Shown here piece by piece: positions 1 to 7,451 of a stretch of DNA of 33,976 bases. The notes beneath the pieces are model-generated. The model saw only the letters and a list, made by a program, of their open reading frames with translations, made no database searches and was not told the origin of the DNA. Numbering within the stretch: the first letter of the stretch is position 1; every line of letters begins with the position of its first letter. The position numbers and the translations under genes were made by a program. This DNA is from Alphaproteobacteria bacterium (GTDB lineage: Bacteria; Pseudomonadota; Alphaproteobacteria; Rhizobiales; Beijerinckiaceae), in assembly GCA_021325385.1 (NCBI GenBank), contig JAJPHH010000202.1:129023-162998 (forward strand), given 5' to 3'.

Positions 1-390
1 ACTGATTGCGGCGGACGCGGCGTCGGCGTGACGGCCAAAAACCAGCGCGGCGAAAAGCGCCATATCCGCCAGAGCTAAAAACGCGCCGACCCCCGCGATC
101 GGATCGCCGGCATGCTGGCCGGCCGTAATCAGGCCCACGCCGGTCGTCAGGATCGCCGTCGCGGCAATCCACAAGGCGACCTGCGCCAGCGCCAGGCGCG
201 ACGCTTCGAGAGCCGGATGCAGCCGATAGAACAGCCCGAAGAGGAACAGCGACACCCAGCCCAGAAGGTTCAGATGGGCGTGCGCCGGCATCGCGGCATG
301 GTCCTCCGAGATGGCCATGACGATGCCCCAGGTCATGCCAAGCATCGCGAAAATAACCGCGGCCCTGAAACTCAAACCAGAGGCCTTCAT
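1..390 (-). CDS. Small histidine-containing multi-pass membrane protein (partial)
   Basis: The frame is open for 130 codons from an ATG at 390 to the left edge without a stop, so the C-terminus is missing. A strong ribosome site (GGGAGGAAG) lies just upstream of the start. The protein has three to four hydrophobic segments, at about residues 8-27, 42-57, 65-88 and 95-115. A histidine cluster sits between the first two (H31, H37 and H39, in PAHAHLNLLGW), followed by H58. The HAHLNLLGW pattern recalls small membrane proteins related to subunit I of haem-copper oxidases, in which such histidines could bind haem or metal. That link is from memory of the pattern. The segments are directly visible; the function is not established. 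Confidence 0.7.
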   Translation of the reverse strand, partial: MKASGLSFRAAVIFAMLGMTWGIVMAISEDHAAMPAHAHLNLLGWVSLFLFGLFYRLHPALEASRLALAQVALWIAATAILTTGVGLITAGQHAGDPIAGVGAFLALADMALFAALVFGRHADAASAAIS

Positions 391-463
391 CGTTCTTCCT
401 CCCAATAGCCTATGCGACCGACTCGCTCCGGCATGTGCGTAGGCGTTCGAATTTGCCTCATGT

Positions 464-480
464 CGCCTGGTCATCAGGCG
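464..480. promoter_or_regulatory. Inverted repeat upstream of the membrane protein gene
   Basis: A 6-bp inverted repeat, CGCCTG-N5-CAGGCG, lies about 75 bp upstream of the gene starting at 390. There is no T-run, so a terminator is unlikely. It could be an operator or a chance palindrome. The remaining bases from 391 to 599 show nothing else recognisable. Confidence 0.2.
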
Positions 481-599
481 GGCGCGAGCTGAGCGGCGCC
501 ATATTATTATGCATTTCGGGCGCAAGAAAATGTTCTTCATGGCGACGAGCTTCTTCCAGACGGGATTGCGGCTCGAGACAGCCGATCGCGATCCCGCCC

Positions 600-1601
600 C
601 TACACCGCCAACCCATTCTCCGCCGCCAGATCCGCCAGCCGCGCCTGCGGTCTGGCGCCGAGATGCTGGATCACCTCGGCGGCGGCGAGCGCGCCGAGCT
701 TGGCGGACTTCACGCGATCGGCGCCGCGCGCCATCCCGGCGAGAAAGCCGGCGGCGAAGAGATCGCCGGCGCCGGTCGTATCGATGAGGCGATCGATCGG
801 AAAGGCCGGCGCTTCGTAGGTCGCCTCGCCCTCGACGACGATCGAGCCATGCTCGGACCGCGTCACCACGCCGAGCACGCCTTCGGCGCGCAAGGCTTCG
901 AGCCCGGTCTTGAAATCCGCAGTTTGGTACAAGGAGCGTATTTCCTCGGTATTGGCGAAGATCGTATCGACCAGGCCGGAGCGCATGAGATCGAGGAACT
1001 CGGCGCGGAAGCGGTCGACGCAGAAGGAGTCCGATAGGGTCAGCGCGACGCGCGCGCCGGCGGCATGGGCGAGGCGCGCGGCCTTCTGGAACGTCTCCTT
1101 GGCCGCCTGCCGATCCCACATGTAACCTTCGAGATAGACGATGCGCGCTTCGCGCACCAAATTCTCGTCGAGGTCGCTCGGCGACAGGAATTGGCTCGCG
1201 CCGAGATAGGTGTTCATCGTTCGCTCGCCGTCCGGCGTGATGAAGCTGAGGCAGCGCCCGGTCGCCGGCCCGTTCGCCGCGGGCGTCACGTCGAACTTGA
1301 CGCCGCTCGCCCTGATGTCGTGAATGAAGGCGCGGCCGAGCTCGTCATCCTTGACCTTGCCGATATAGGCGCTGCGGACGCCGAGCGAGCGCACGCCGGC
1401 GATCGTATTGGCGGCCGAGCCGCCCGAGACGATCGTCGCCGGGCCCATGCGTTTATAGAGCTGCTCGGCGCGTTCTTCGTCGATGAGGATCATCGCGCCT
1501 TTCTGCATCGACTCTTTGACGAGAAAATCCTCTTCGATATGCGCAAACAAATCGACCAGCGAATTGCCGAGGCCGAGCACTTCGATATGTTCGTCCGTCA
1601 T
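600..1601 (-). CDS. PfkB-family carbohydrate/adenosine kinase
   Basis: This 333-residue protein belongs to the PfkB (ribokinase) family, which phosphorylates sugars or nucleosides with ATP in the cytoplasm. The N-terminal GLGNSLVDLFA strand, the GGSAANT substrate-site motif at about residues 60-66 and the C-terminal DTTGAGDLFAAGF signature with the catalytic Asp are all present. Rhizobial relatives of this length are usually annotated as adenosine kinase, but the sequence alone does not fix the substrate. The start was taken at MTDEHIEVLG because the 13 residues before it in the longer frame look non-coding. The gene stands alone, between the membrane protein and the VapC gene. Confidence 0.88.
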   Translation of the reverse strand: MTDEHIEVLGLGNSLVDLFAHIEEDFLVKESMQKGAMILIDEERAEQLYKRMGPATIVSGGSAANTIAGVRSLGVRSAYIGKVKDDELGRAFIHDIRASGVKFDVTPAANGPATGRCLSFITPDGERTMNTYLGASQFLSPSDLDENLVREARIVYLEGYMWDRQAAKETFQKAARLAHAAGARVALTLSDSFCVDRFRAEFLDLMRSGLVDTIFANTEEIRSLYQTADFKTGLEALRAEGVLGVVTRSEHGSIVVEGEATYEAPAFPIDRLIDTTGAGDLFAAGFLAGMARGADRVKSAKLGALAAAEVIQHLGARPQARLADLAAENGLAV

Positions 1602-1685
1602 CAAGAAAGGCGCCCTGAGGTTTGAGGAGGTCTGTCGCATTTGGAGCGTAACAGGTCAACGACGATTTGACGCGCTCCTCGCGAA

Positions 1686-2150
1686 TTAAAAGCGACCGTC
1701 GCTTCGCGTCAGGAATCTCGACCGTACGCTAGCGTTACGCGTACATGGCTCGTCATCACGGAAGGGATTGCGGATCGTCAGCCGTTCGATCGCGTCGCCG
1801 TGGTTCATATCCTCGGTCAGAAGCATCTCGCAACCGGCTTCGAGCGCCGAGGAGACGATCAGAGCGTCGTAGAGTGAAAGCCCGTGATCTCGAGCGATCG
1901 TACGAGCGGCGCGATGCGTATCGAGCGTAAGCGGTCGAATAGATGCGAACCATCTCTCGATGACGGCGACCGCAGCCTCGATCCGCGGCCATTCTTGCCG
2001 CTGATTCTTGTGCAACACGTTGGCGAATTCGTTGAGAACTTGCACACTGATGACGCCTCCTGCAGCAAGAACGTGCTGCGCGCGCCGCCGTTTCGCCTCG
2101 TCGTTGGCGAAAGCATAGATCAGAATGTTGGTGTCGAAGAACGCCGTCAC
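1686..2150 (-). CDS. vapC: PIN-domain ribonuclease toxin VapC
   Basis: This 154-residue PIN-domain protein is the toxin of a type II toxin-antitoxin pair. PIN toxins are Mg-dependent RNases that cut tRNA or rRNA. The four acidic metal-binding residues expected of the family are visible: D6 in FFDTNIL, E41 in LNEF, D95 in LYDALI and D114 in LLTEDM. The start codon overlaps the stop of the upstream AbrB antitoxin by 4 bp (ATGA), which indicates translational coupling. The C-terminal tail of about 20 residues past IRNPF is a little longer than usual and may not be structured. All active-site residues are intact, so the toxin is predicted to be functional. Confidence 0.9.
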   Translation of the reverse strand: MTAFFDTNILIYAFANDEAKRRRAQHVLAAGGVISVQVLNEFANVLHKNQRQEWPRIEAAVAVIERWFASIRPLTLDTHRAARTIARDHGLSLYDALIVSSALEAGCEMLLTEDMNHGDAIERLTIRNPFRDDEPCTRNASVRSRFLTRSDGRF

Positions 2151-2377
2151 TGCTCATTCGCTTCGTCGCGTTCGAACTTGTAGCCGGGAGGCAAATCGAA
2201 TCGAAACTGTTTCATCGCCTCGAGAAATTCCGTGCGGCGGTCGCGCTTCTCGACGACGAGTTCATCCTTCGAGGCCGCCACGACGGCGAGTTCGTCGCCC
2301 GGCGCAAGGCGAAGCTCCTCGACAAGCTTCTTGGGCAAGCGCACGGCAAGGCTGTTCCCCCATTTGGAGACTTGCAT
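2147..2377 (-). CDS. vapB: AbrB/MazE-type antitoxin (VapB)
   Basis: This 76-residue protein has the swapped-hairpin AbrB fold (MQVSKWGNSLAVRLPKKL, then LRLAPGDELAV), which binds DNA and, in toxin-antitoxin pairs, neutralises the toxin through the C-terminal tail. The tail here (residues 50-76) is charged and aromatic, with FRFDLPPGYKFERDE. The start was placed at MQVSKWGN, where the fold begins. The longer frame reaching 2515 runs into the end of the Smr gene and has no homology-like sequence. The gene overlaps vapC by 4 bp. GATATC boxes upstream may be its operator. Confidence 0.9.
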   Translation of the reverse strand: MQVSKWGNSLAVRLPKKLVEELRLAPGDELAVVAASKDELVVEKRDRRTEFLEAMKQFRFDLPPGYKFERDEANEQ

Positions 2378-2386
2378 GTTGGCCAC

Positions 2387-2423
2387 AATATCTGATGTTT
2401 CCTGGATATCTTGGGCGGATATC
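2387..2423. promoter_or_regulatory. Repeated GATATC boxes upstream of vapBC (candidate operator)
   Basis: Two identical GGATATC boxes (2404-2410 and 2417-2423, 13 bp apart) and a related AATATC (2387-2392) lie within 50 bp upstream of the antitoxin start. GATATC is itself palindromic. AbrB-type antitoxins usually repress their own operon from repeats of this kind. The assignment is inferred from position and repetition only. Confidence 0.4.
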
Positions 2424-2459
2424 ATCGCTCTAGCAAGACTCAGGGAAGAACGGCGTCGC

Positions 2460-3041
2460 TCACCCTGCGCGCTCCGCCCGCCGCAGCCGCACATACAGCG
2501 CCCCGGCCCCGCCATGGCTGCGGCCGGCTTCCTCGAAGCCGAGCACGATGGCGCGCAAGTCGGGCGCGCGCAGCCAATGCGGCGTCAGGCGGCGCAGCGC
2601 GCCGGTCTCCTCGGCCCAGAGCGGTCGCGGCGCGCCTTTGCCTTCGCCCTTGCCGGTGATGATCAGAACGAGCCGGGCGCCGCGCGCTTGCGCATAGATC
2701 AAGAAGCCGCGCAGCGCGCGATGGGCCTGCGCCTCTGTCATGCCGTGCAGGTCGATGACGTCGTCCGGCCCGGCGCCGCCGCGGGCGAGTTGGCGCTTCA
2801 GGCGCTTTTCGAGCGGCGCCAAGGCCGGCGCGGACGGCGGCGATCTCGGCTTGGAGACGGGCGGCGCAGCCTGCTGCTCCGCTCTGGGCGCAGCGGCCGG
2901 CGCGGCCCGCTTTCGCGCCGAAGGCAAGCTCGCCCCTTTGCGCGGCGCGACGCTCCTTGCGACCGCGCGCCACAGTTCGATCTCTTCGTCGGTGAGGAGC
3001 CGCAGGTCCGAACCGCTTCTGTCGCGCGAAACCTCCTTCAC
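2460..3041 (-). CDS. Smr/MutS2-type nuclease-domain protein
   Basis: This 193-residue cytoplasmic protein carries a C-terminal Smr domain. The diagnostic motifs DVIDLHGMT and the later ITGKGEGK (TGKG) are present, followed by FEEAGRSHGGAGALYV. Smr domains occur in nicking endonucleases and mRNA quality-control nucleases. The central part is rich in Ala, Pro and Arg and looks disordered. The start was set at GTG 3041 (VKEVSRDRSGSD), which overlaps the MltA stop by 4 bp (GTGA). The extra N-terminal frame to 3266 is only the shadow of MltA. It is the last gene of the Tim44-MltA-Smr group, an arrangement familiar from Hyphomicrobiales. Confidence 0.88.
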   Translation of the reverse strand: MKEVSRDRSGSDLRLLTDEEIELWRAVARSVAPRKGASLPSARKRAAPAAAPRAEQQAAPPVSKPRSPPSAPALAPLEKRLKRQLARGGAGPDDVIDLHGMTEAQAHRALRGFLIYAQARGARLVLIITGKGEGKGAPRPLWAEETGALRRLTPHWLRAPDLRAIVLGFEEAGRSHGGAGALYVRLRRAERAG

Positions 3042-4183
3042 GGCGCTGCTCCGACGGGAAGCAGAACCGTAAAGTCGGCGTCGTGGCGAATGTCGCCGGC
3101 GCGTTCGCCGGCTGTCTCGCCCGTACCGAAGAATATGTCGGCGCGCGCCGGCCCGACAATCGCCGAGCCTGTATCCTGGGCGACCATCAAGCGCCGGAGG
3201 GGCGAGAGCGAAGGCCCGCGCCAGGGCGCGTCGGCCTCGATCCAGAACGGCGCATGGTACGGCCACAGCCGGCGGTCGACGGCGATCGAGCGCAGCGGCG
3301 TCAGCGCGACGCCGGCGCCGCCGATCGGGCCTTGATCGGGATCGAAGCTCTCCTCCAGCTTGAAGAAAACGTACGAAGAGTTGCGCTGCATCAGCTTGCG
3401 GCCGGCCTCGCCCGGCCGCTGGCCGTGGCGTCGCAGCCAGGCCTTGAGGGTCGCGAGCGACATTTCGCTTTCCTGGATCGCGCCTTCTTCGATCAGGATG
3501 CGGCCGATCGACGTATAAGGCTGGCCGTTGCGTCCGTCATATGCGAGGCGGACGACACGGCCGTCCGGCAGCGCGACGCGCGCCGAGCCTTGCACCTGGG
3601 CGAGGAACAGTTCGACGTGATCTTCGAGCCAAAGGATCGGCCGCATCGCGCCGCGCGCCGCGGCGGCCTCGATCGCGGCGCGGTCGGGATAAGGCTCGAG
3701 CCGCCCGTCCGCGCCGCGGCGCGCGCCGGACAGCGAAGGATCGAGGTCAGGCGGCGTCTCGCCCGGCGCGAAGCTCATGAGGTCGTCGGGCCGGCCGAGA
3801 ACGGGCGCAGCGTATTGCGGCGAAGGCGACGGCGAGCCGCGCAGCAGCGGCTCGTAATAACCGGTGATGAAGCCAGCGCGACGCTCGCCCTCCGGACGAA
3901 TTCGAAACGGCCGGAAATGCGTGACGAAGAACGCGCGGGCCGCCTCTCGATCCAGGACCTCTTGCTCCAGCGCGACCCGCGCGATCTCGCGGAGCGCGTG
4001 CGGAATCGCCGCGCCTGGCCGCGTCGGCGGAAGGCCGGCGGCGAGCGCCTCGGCTGAGCGCCGCCAGGCGCGGAAAGCGTCGAGATGATCGTCGTCCGCG
4101 AAACCGGCGAGATCGTCGAAACCGATGGCCGTCAACCAGGGCGGCGATGCGCTCTCGCGCGCGGCGACGCTCGTCTCGGCCAT
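3038..4183 (-). CDS. mltA: Membrane-bound lytic murein transglycosylase A (MltA)
   Basis: The 381-residue protein is an MltA-type lytic transglycosylase, which cleaves the MurNAc-GlcNAc bond of peptidoglycan and forms 1,6-anhydroMurNAc. The MltA domain is seen in FITGYYEPLLRGS (about residues 105-117), and the C-terminal 3D domain in LMVAQDTGSAIVGPARADIFFG, which contains the conserved aspartates. ILWLEDHVELFLAQVQGSA is another conserved block. No signal peptide or lipobox is visible in the chosen N-terminus (MAETSVAARESASPP), although the enzyme must act in the periplasm. The start is 18 nt after the Tim44-like stop, so an upstream start would run into that gene. It overlaps the Smr gene by 4 bp. 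Confidence 0.92.
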   Translation of the reverse strand: MAETSVAARESASPPWLTAIGFDDLAGFADDDHLDAFRAWRRSAEALAAGLPPTRPGAAIPHALREIARVALEQEVLDREAARAFFVTHFRPFRIRPEGERRAGFITGYYEPLLRGSPSPSPQYAAPVLGRPDDLMSFAPGETPPDLDPSLSGARRGADGRLEPYPDRAAIEAAAARGAMRPILWLEDHVELFLAQVQGSARVALPDGRVVRLAYDGRNGQPYTSIGRILIEEGAIQESEMSLATLKAWLRRHGQRPGEAGRKLMQRNSSYVFFKLEESFDPDQGPIGGAGVALTPLRSIAVDRRLWPYHAPFWIEADAPWRGPSLSPLRRLMVAQDTGSAIVGPARADIFFGTGETAGERAGDIRHDADFTVLLPVGAAP

Positions 4184-4201
4184 GGCGCTCGCCCGCTCGA
4201 G

Positions 4202-4930
4202 CTAATGCCCGCTGTCGGTCGCGATCAGCCGCCAATTCGGATTGCGCGAGGAGACGTCGCGGGCGAACGTCCAAAGATCCAAGTGATCGGCGATTGCGTC
4301 GGCGGAGCCTTCGACCACTTTCCCGGCTTTGTCGCGGGTGAACGAGATCAGCTTGGCGACGAAGCGCACGGCGACCTGCGCGACGCCGCCGACCAGTCGC
4401 GCGTCGTCGATCCTGGCTTGTTCGATGGCGACGATCTTGGTCTCCATCGTCTCGCCCCGAGCGATGCGGTCGTTGATCGCCTTGGAGAAGCTGTCGAGCA
4501 CGTCGGTCGCGAGCAGGCTGGCGAGCGTGTCGCGATCGCCCTTGGCGAAGGCGACGACGATCGCCTCATAGGCGATTTTCGCCCCGTTGAGGAAATTACC
4601 AGGGTCGAAGCTCCGGTCCGCCGCGGCAATGGCCTCGAGGCCCGGGACAGCCTTGGCGCCGGGCTCGAGGAAATCCTTCCAGCGCTGCGGATCGGCGAGC
4701 GGCGGCGGCGCGGCCTGCGGCTCATGCGCGGCGCCAGGCAAGCGGATGACCTGGCCTGGCGCGCGCGGCGCGCCGGGCGCCCCGGCGCCCGCCGAGTCGC
4801 GATGCAGATTGGGATCGAAAGGCGGCGGCTCGGCCCCCGTCCTCGTGCCGAGGACGGAATAGAGCTTCCAGATCACAAAAATAGCGATGACCGCAAAAAC
4901 GATCGTCGTGGCGTCCATAGGCGGCATCAT
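4202..4930 (-). CDS. Tim44-like domain protein
   Basis: This protein of about 242 residues has an N-terminal membrane anchor (TTIVFAVIAIFVIWKLYSVLG), a Pro/Ala-rich linker, and a C-terminal Tim44-like domain (about residues 95-242) ending in WTFARDVSSRNPNWRLIATD. Bacterial Tim44-like proteins (TimA) are inner-membrane-associated and resemble the mitochondrial import motor subunit; their bacterial role is not well defined. Several start codons are possible (GTG 4933, ATG 4930, 4927 and 4918). A weak AGAG site supports 4930 or 4927. It is the first gene of the Tim44-MltA-Smr group. In relatives secB and fxsA often lie nearby, but a CGNR regulator is found here instead. Confidence 0.87.
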   Translation of the reverse strand: MMPPMDATTIVFAVIAIFVIWKLYSVLGTRTGAEPPPFDPNLHRDSAGAGAPGAPRAPGQVIRLPGAAHEPQAAPPPLADPQRWKDFLEPGAKAVPGLEAIAAADRSFDPGNFLNGAKIAYEAIVVAFAKGDRDTLASLLATDVLDSFSKAINDRIARGETMETKIVAIEQARIDDARLVGGVAQVAVRFVAKLISFTRDKAGKVVEGSADAIADHLDLWTFARDVSSRNPNWRLIATDSGH

Positions 4931-5093
4931 CACACTCTAAAGCAGGCGCCGAGCGCGGAAAAGGTCAGCCCACGCCTCTCATCCGCTTGGGCCCGCCCCA
5001 TGCGAGGAACAGCCAAGCAGCGGCTCTTTCGACAGATAGAGCCTGCCGGCGAGCTTCGCCAGCCTCGAGTGACGGAATTGCGACTTAACTTCC

Positions 5094-5175
5094 TGTCATT
5101 CCAGCGCAAGCGGGAATCCAGGAGCCGCGCCGACGGAGGACGGCTAAGTCTGGATTCGCGCTTTCGGGAATGACA
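5094..5175. repeat. REP-like palindromic element, copy 1
   Basis: An imperfect inverted repeat of about 82 bp runs from TGTCATTCCAGCGCAAGCGG to the mirrored GGATTCGCGCTTTCGGGAATGACA end. It shares both ends with the copy at 20844-20929 and differs in its centre, as expected of a REP/BIME-type element. It lies downstream of the CGNR gene and upstream of the Tim44-like gene. Confidence 0.8.
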
Positions 5176-5193
5176 AACGTCGGCCCGGTCGCC

Positions 5194-5841
5194 TCACCCC
5201 GCGGCCAACGTCCTGCGCAGCTTCGATTGATGGCGCTTCTGCTTGGCGCGATTGCCGCAGACCTCCATCTCGCACCAGCGCCGGCTCTTGTTCTTGGTCG
5301 TATCGAGGAACAACCAGCCGCAATGGTCGCCCTGGCATTGCTTGATCCGGGAAAGATCGGCCTGGGTCAAAAGCGTGAGCGCCGACAGCGCGATCGGGCC
5401 GAGCACCGCCTCGATCGGCGCCTCTTGCGGCGCCCAGCTCCAGACGAAGCCGTCGCCATGCGGCGTCAGCCTGGCCTTGGCGATGCACGCGGCGTGAACA
5501 TGGGCGAGTTGGTCGACCGCCTCGGCCGGCGCCCGGCGGCGGGCGGACACCTCGACGCCGATCGCATAGATGATCTCGCGCAAAGCGAGCGCCCGCTTCA
5601 GCAAGCGGGCGGCGAGCGCCTCGTCGGCTTTCAGCGCGGCCAAAATCCAGTCGCCATCGGCTGGGGCTAAAGCTTTGGCGTGCCGCGCCCAGGCGACGAC
5701 GTGCTCGGCCGAGCGCAGGTGCTCGAGATGGCTGTGGTGGCCACGTCCTGACGACGTGTTGGTGAAATCGAGCGCCAGATCGCAGCCGATCAACGGCAAG
5801 CGATCGGCGCGCGACGGCGGCATGTCCAAGGAAGGCTGCAT
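5194..5841 (-). CDS. ABATE / CGNR zinc-finger transcriptional regulator
   Basis: The 215-residue protein has an N-terminal ABATE-type ligand-sensing domain (CDLALDFTNTSSG near the start) and a C-terminal CGNR zinc finger (residues 169-203). The four likely zinc ligands are C169, C174, C190 and C195, the last in the motif VCGNRAK, and a basic tail follows (KQKRHQSKLRR). CGNR proteins are predicted DNA-binding regulators that respond to stress or small ligands. The gene is divergent from the secreted protein/GH43 pair. A perfect 8-bp inverted repeat lies directly upstream of its start. A second start, at 5823, is possible. Confidence 0.9.
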   Translation of the reverse strand: MQPSLDMPPSRADRLPLIGCDLALDFTNTSSGRGHHSHLEHLRSAEHVVAWARHAKALAPADGDWILAALKADEALAARLLKRALALREIIYAIGVEVSARRRAPAEAVDQLAHVHAACIAKARLTPHGDGFVWSWAPQEAPIEAVLGPIALSALTLLTQADLSRIKQCQGDHCGWLFLDTTKNKSRRWCEMEVCGNRAKQKRHQSKLRRTLAAG

Positions 5842-5845
5842 CTAA

Positions 5846-5867
5846 CCGGCAATCCGACAATTGCCGG
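5846..5867. promoter_or_regulatory. CCGGCAAT-N6-ATTGCCGG inverted repeat, candidate operator of the CGNR gene
   Basis: A perfect 8-bp inverted repeat begins 5 bp upstream of the CGNR start codon, in the divergent region shared with the secreted protein gene at 5965. There is no U-run, so an operator is more likely than a terminator. The assignment to CGNR autoregulation is inferred from position. Confidence 0.45.
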
Positions 5868-5964
5868 AAGCTACCGCCGAAGAATTTCCCGCGCAAGCGC
5901 CTGTCGGCCAGGTCGAAATTGTGGAAGATTTGCGGCCGCCGTGGCCGATTCGATTGGGGCTTTC

Positions 5965-6324
5965 ATGATCAAGACCGCCGCCGCGCTCGCGTTCAGTTTG
6001 CTCGCTTGGTCAGCCTGCGCTGAAACGCTGACGCTCGCCTCCCATTATAAAGCGACTGGAACCAATCCCGACGGATCGGCTTATTCGGGCGACGTCAAGA
6101 TCGACGTGATTTCCGACACGACTTTCTCGATCGTCTGGACGATCGATGGCGTCAAATATAAAGGCTTCGGCATGCGCCGAAACGACGCGCTCGCCGCCAC
6201 GTACGAGATCGACGGCGAGCCCGGCCTCGTCATCTACCATGTCGACGGCGACGGCCTGAACGGCCTCTGGGCCATCCGCGGCCATAACGGCAACGGAACC
6301 GAACGTCTGGCGCCGGCGAACTGA
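5965..6324 (+). CDS. Small secreted protein of unknown function
   Basis: This 119-residue protein starts with a clear signal peptide (MIKTAAALAFSLLAWSACA, predicted cleavage before ETL), so it is exported. The mature part of about 100 residues is predicted mostly beta-strand and has a regular pattern (YKATGTNPDGSAYSGDV, then WTIDGVKYKGFGMRRNDAL and GLWAIRGHNGNGTERL). I recognise no catalytic motif. The ATG at 5965 was preferred to the GTG at 5941 because it puts the signal peptide at the N-terminus and follows a GGGG ribosome site. The GH43 gene follows after 33 nt on the same strand, so the two probably share a transcript. Confidence 0.8.
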   Translation: MIKTAAALAFSLLAWSACAETLTLASHYKATGTNPDGSAYSGDVKIDVISDTTFSIVWTIDGVKYKGFGMRRNDALAATYEIDGEPGLVIYHVDGDGLNGLWAIRGHNGNGTERLAPAN

Positions 6325-6357
6325 AAAATTTGGCGCGGGCGGGCTCGGAGAGAGGTT

Positions 6358-7347
6358 ATGACGATCCTTCCCCGACTGGCGCCTTTACTCCTCTTCGCCG
6401 TTGCGGCCTACGCGATCGAGCCGCAGCCAAGGCTCGCCGGCGATTTGCGCATCCACGACCCTTCCGTGATCGAAGTCGCCGGCCGTTACGCCGCCTTCGG
6501 CACGGGCGAGCAAGGGCTCACGCGCGGCGCGATCAAGGTGAAGACCTCGCCCGACGGCCTGACCTGGACCGACGCCGGCTCGATCGGCAAGGGCGTACCC
6601 AAATGGGCGAAGGACGCGCTCGGCTATCAGCCGATGAATGTCTGGGCGCCGTCGATCAGCCGACGCGGCGAGACGTTCTCTCTCTACTACGCCCTATCGA
6701 GCTTCGGCCTCAACACGAGCGCGATCGGGCTGATGACCAACCGATCGTTCGATCCCTCGAAGCCCGGCGAAGGCTGGGCGGATCAAGGCCTGGTCTTGAT
6801 GTCGAAGGCGGACGACGATTTCAACGCCATTGATCCCTTCCGCGTCGATCTCGCCGACGGCCGCGCCTTCCTTTCCTTCGGCTCGTTCTGGTCGGGGATC
6901 AAGCTCCGCCAGCTCGATCCGCTAACCGGCAAGCTCCTTCGCGAAGATACGCCGACGATCGCTCTAGCCAGCCGTCACGGCGGCGCGATCGAAGCCTCCT
7001 CGATCCTCGAGCATGACGGGAAGTACTACCTCTTCGTCAGCTTCGACCAATGCTGCAAGGGCGTCGCCTCGACCTACAATATCCGCGTCGGCCGCGCCGA
7101 TCAGATCGAGGGCCCCTATCGCGACAAGGACGGCAAGGCCATGCTCGACGGCGGCGGCTCGCTCGTCCTCGATTCGACCGGACGCTTCATCGGTCCCGGC
7201 GGCCAGGAGCCGGTGAAGACCTCGAAAGGCGACATGCTCGCCTTTCATTACTATGACGGCGACGAAGCGGGCGTCTCCAAGCTGCAGCTTTCGCCGATCG
7301 CCTGGACCGCCGACGGCTGGCCCGAACTCGGGCCGCTGCCGCCATAG
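6358..7347 (+). CDS. Secreted glycoside hydrolase family 43 (arabinan endo-1,5-alpha-L-arabinosidase-like)
   Basis: This 329-residue protein has a signal peptide (MTILPRLAPLLLFAVAAYA) and a single five-bladed beta-propeller domain of GH43 type. The catalytic triad of the family is visible in order: base D34 in RIHDPSV, pKa modulator D159 in NAIDPF, and acid E212 in GGAIEASSI. NVWAPSI is another hallmark. This domain-only layout and spacing resemble endo-arabinanases that cut alpha-1,5-arabinan of plant pectin in the periplasm or outside the cell. Other GH43 specificities (arabinofuranosidase, xylosidase) cannot be excluded. It follows the small secreted protein, with a GAGAGAGG ribosome site. 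Confidence 0.88.
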   Translation: MTILPRLAPLLLFAVAAYAIEPQPRLAGDLRIHDPSVIEVAGRYAAFGTGEQGLTRGAIKVKTSPDGLTWTDAGSIGKGVPKWAKDALGYQPMNVWAPSISRRGETFSLYYALSSFGLNTSAIGLMTNRSFDPSKPGEGWADQGLVLMSKADDDFNAIDPFRVDLADGRAFLSFGSFWSGIKLRQLDPLTGKLLREDTPTIALASRHGGAIEASSILEHDGKYYLFVSFDQCCKGVASTYNIRVGRADQIEGPYRDKDGKAMLDGGGSLVLDSTGRFIGPGGQEPVKTSKGDMLAFHYYDGDEAGVSKLQLSPIAWTADGWPELGPLPP

Positions 7348-7383
7348 GAACAGGGTTTAGCTTCGAGGATAAGCGACCCGCCC

Positions 7384-7426
7384 CTCTCCGTACCTGTTCC
7401 CGTTCCGCTTCGCTCCACGGGGAGAG
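7384..7426. terminator. Possible bidirectional hairpin between GH43 and pheA
   Basis: CTCTCC (7384-7389) is mirrored by GGAGAG (7421-7426) in the gap between two converging genes. The arms are short and no T-run follows, so this may be a degenerate REP element rather than a working terminator. Confidence 0.3.
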
Positions 7427-7451
7427 AAGGCTTTAACGCCGAGGCTATCCC

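Noticed and set aside
2440..3159. Alternative minus frames over Smr
   Set aside because: The frame with DLHGMT and TGKG is the real one; the others are shadows.
3083..4057. Plus-strand open frame of 324 codons
   Set aside because: Antisense to mltA, with Arg-rich sequence and no domain.
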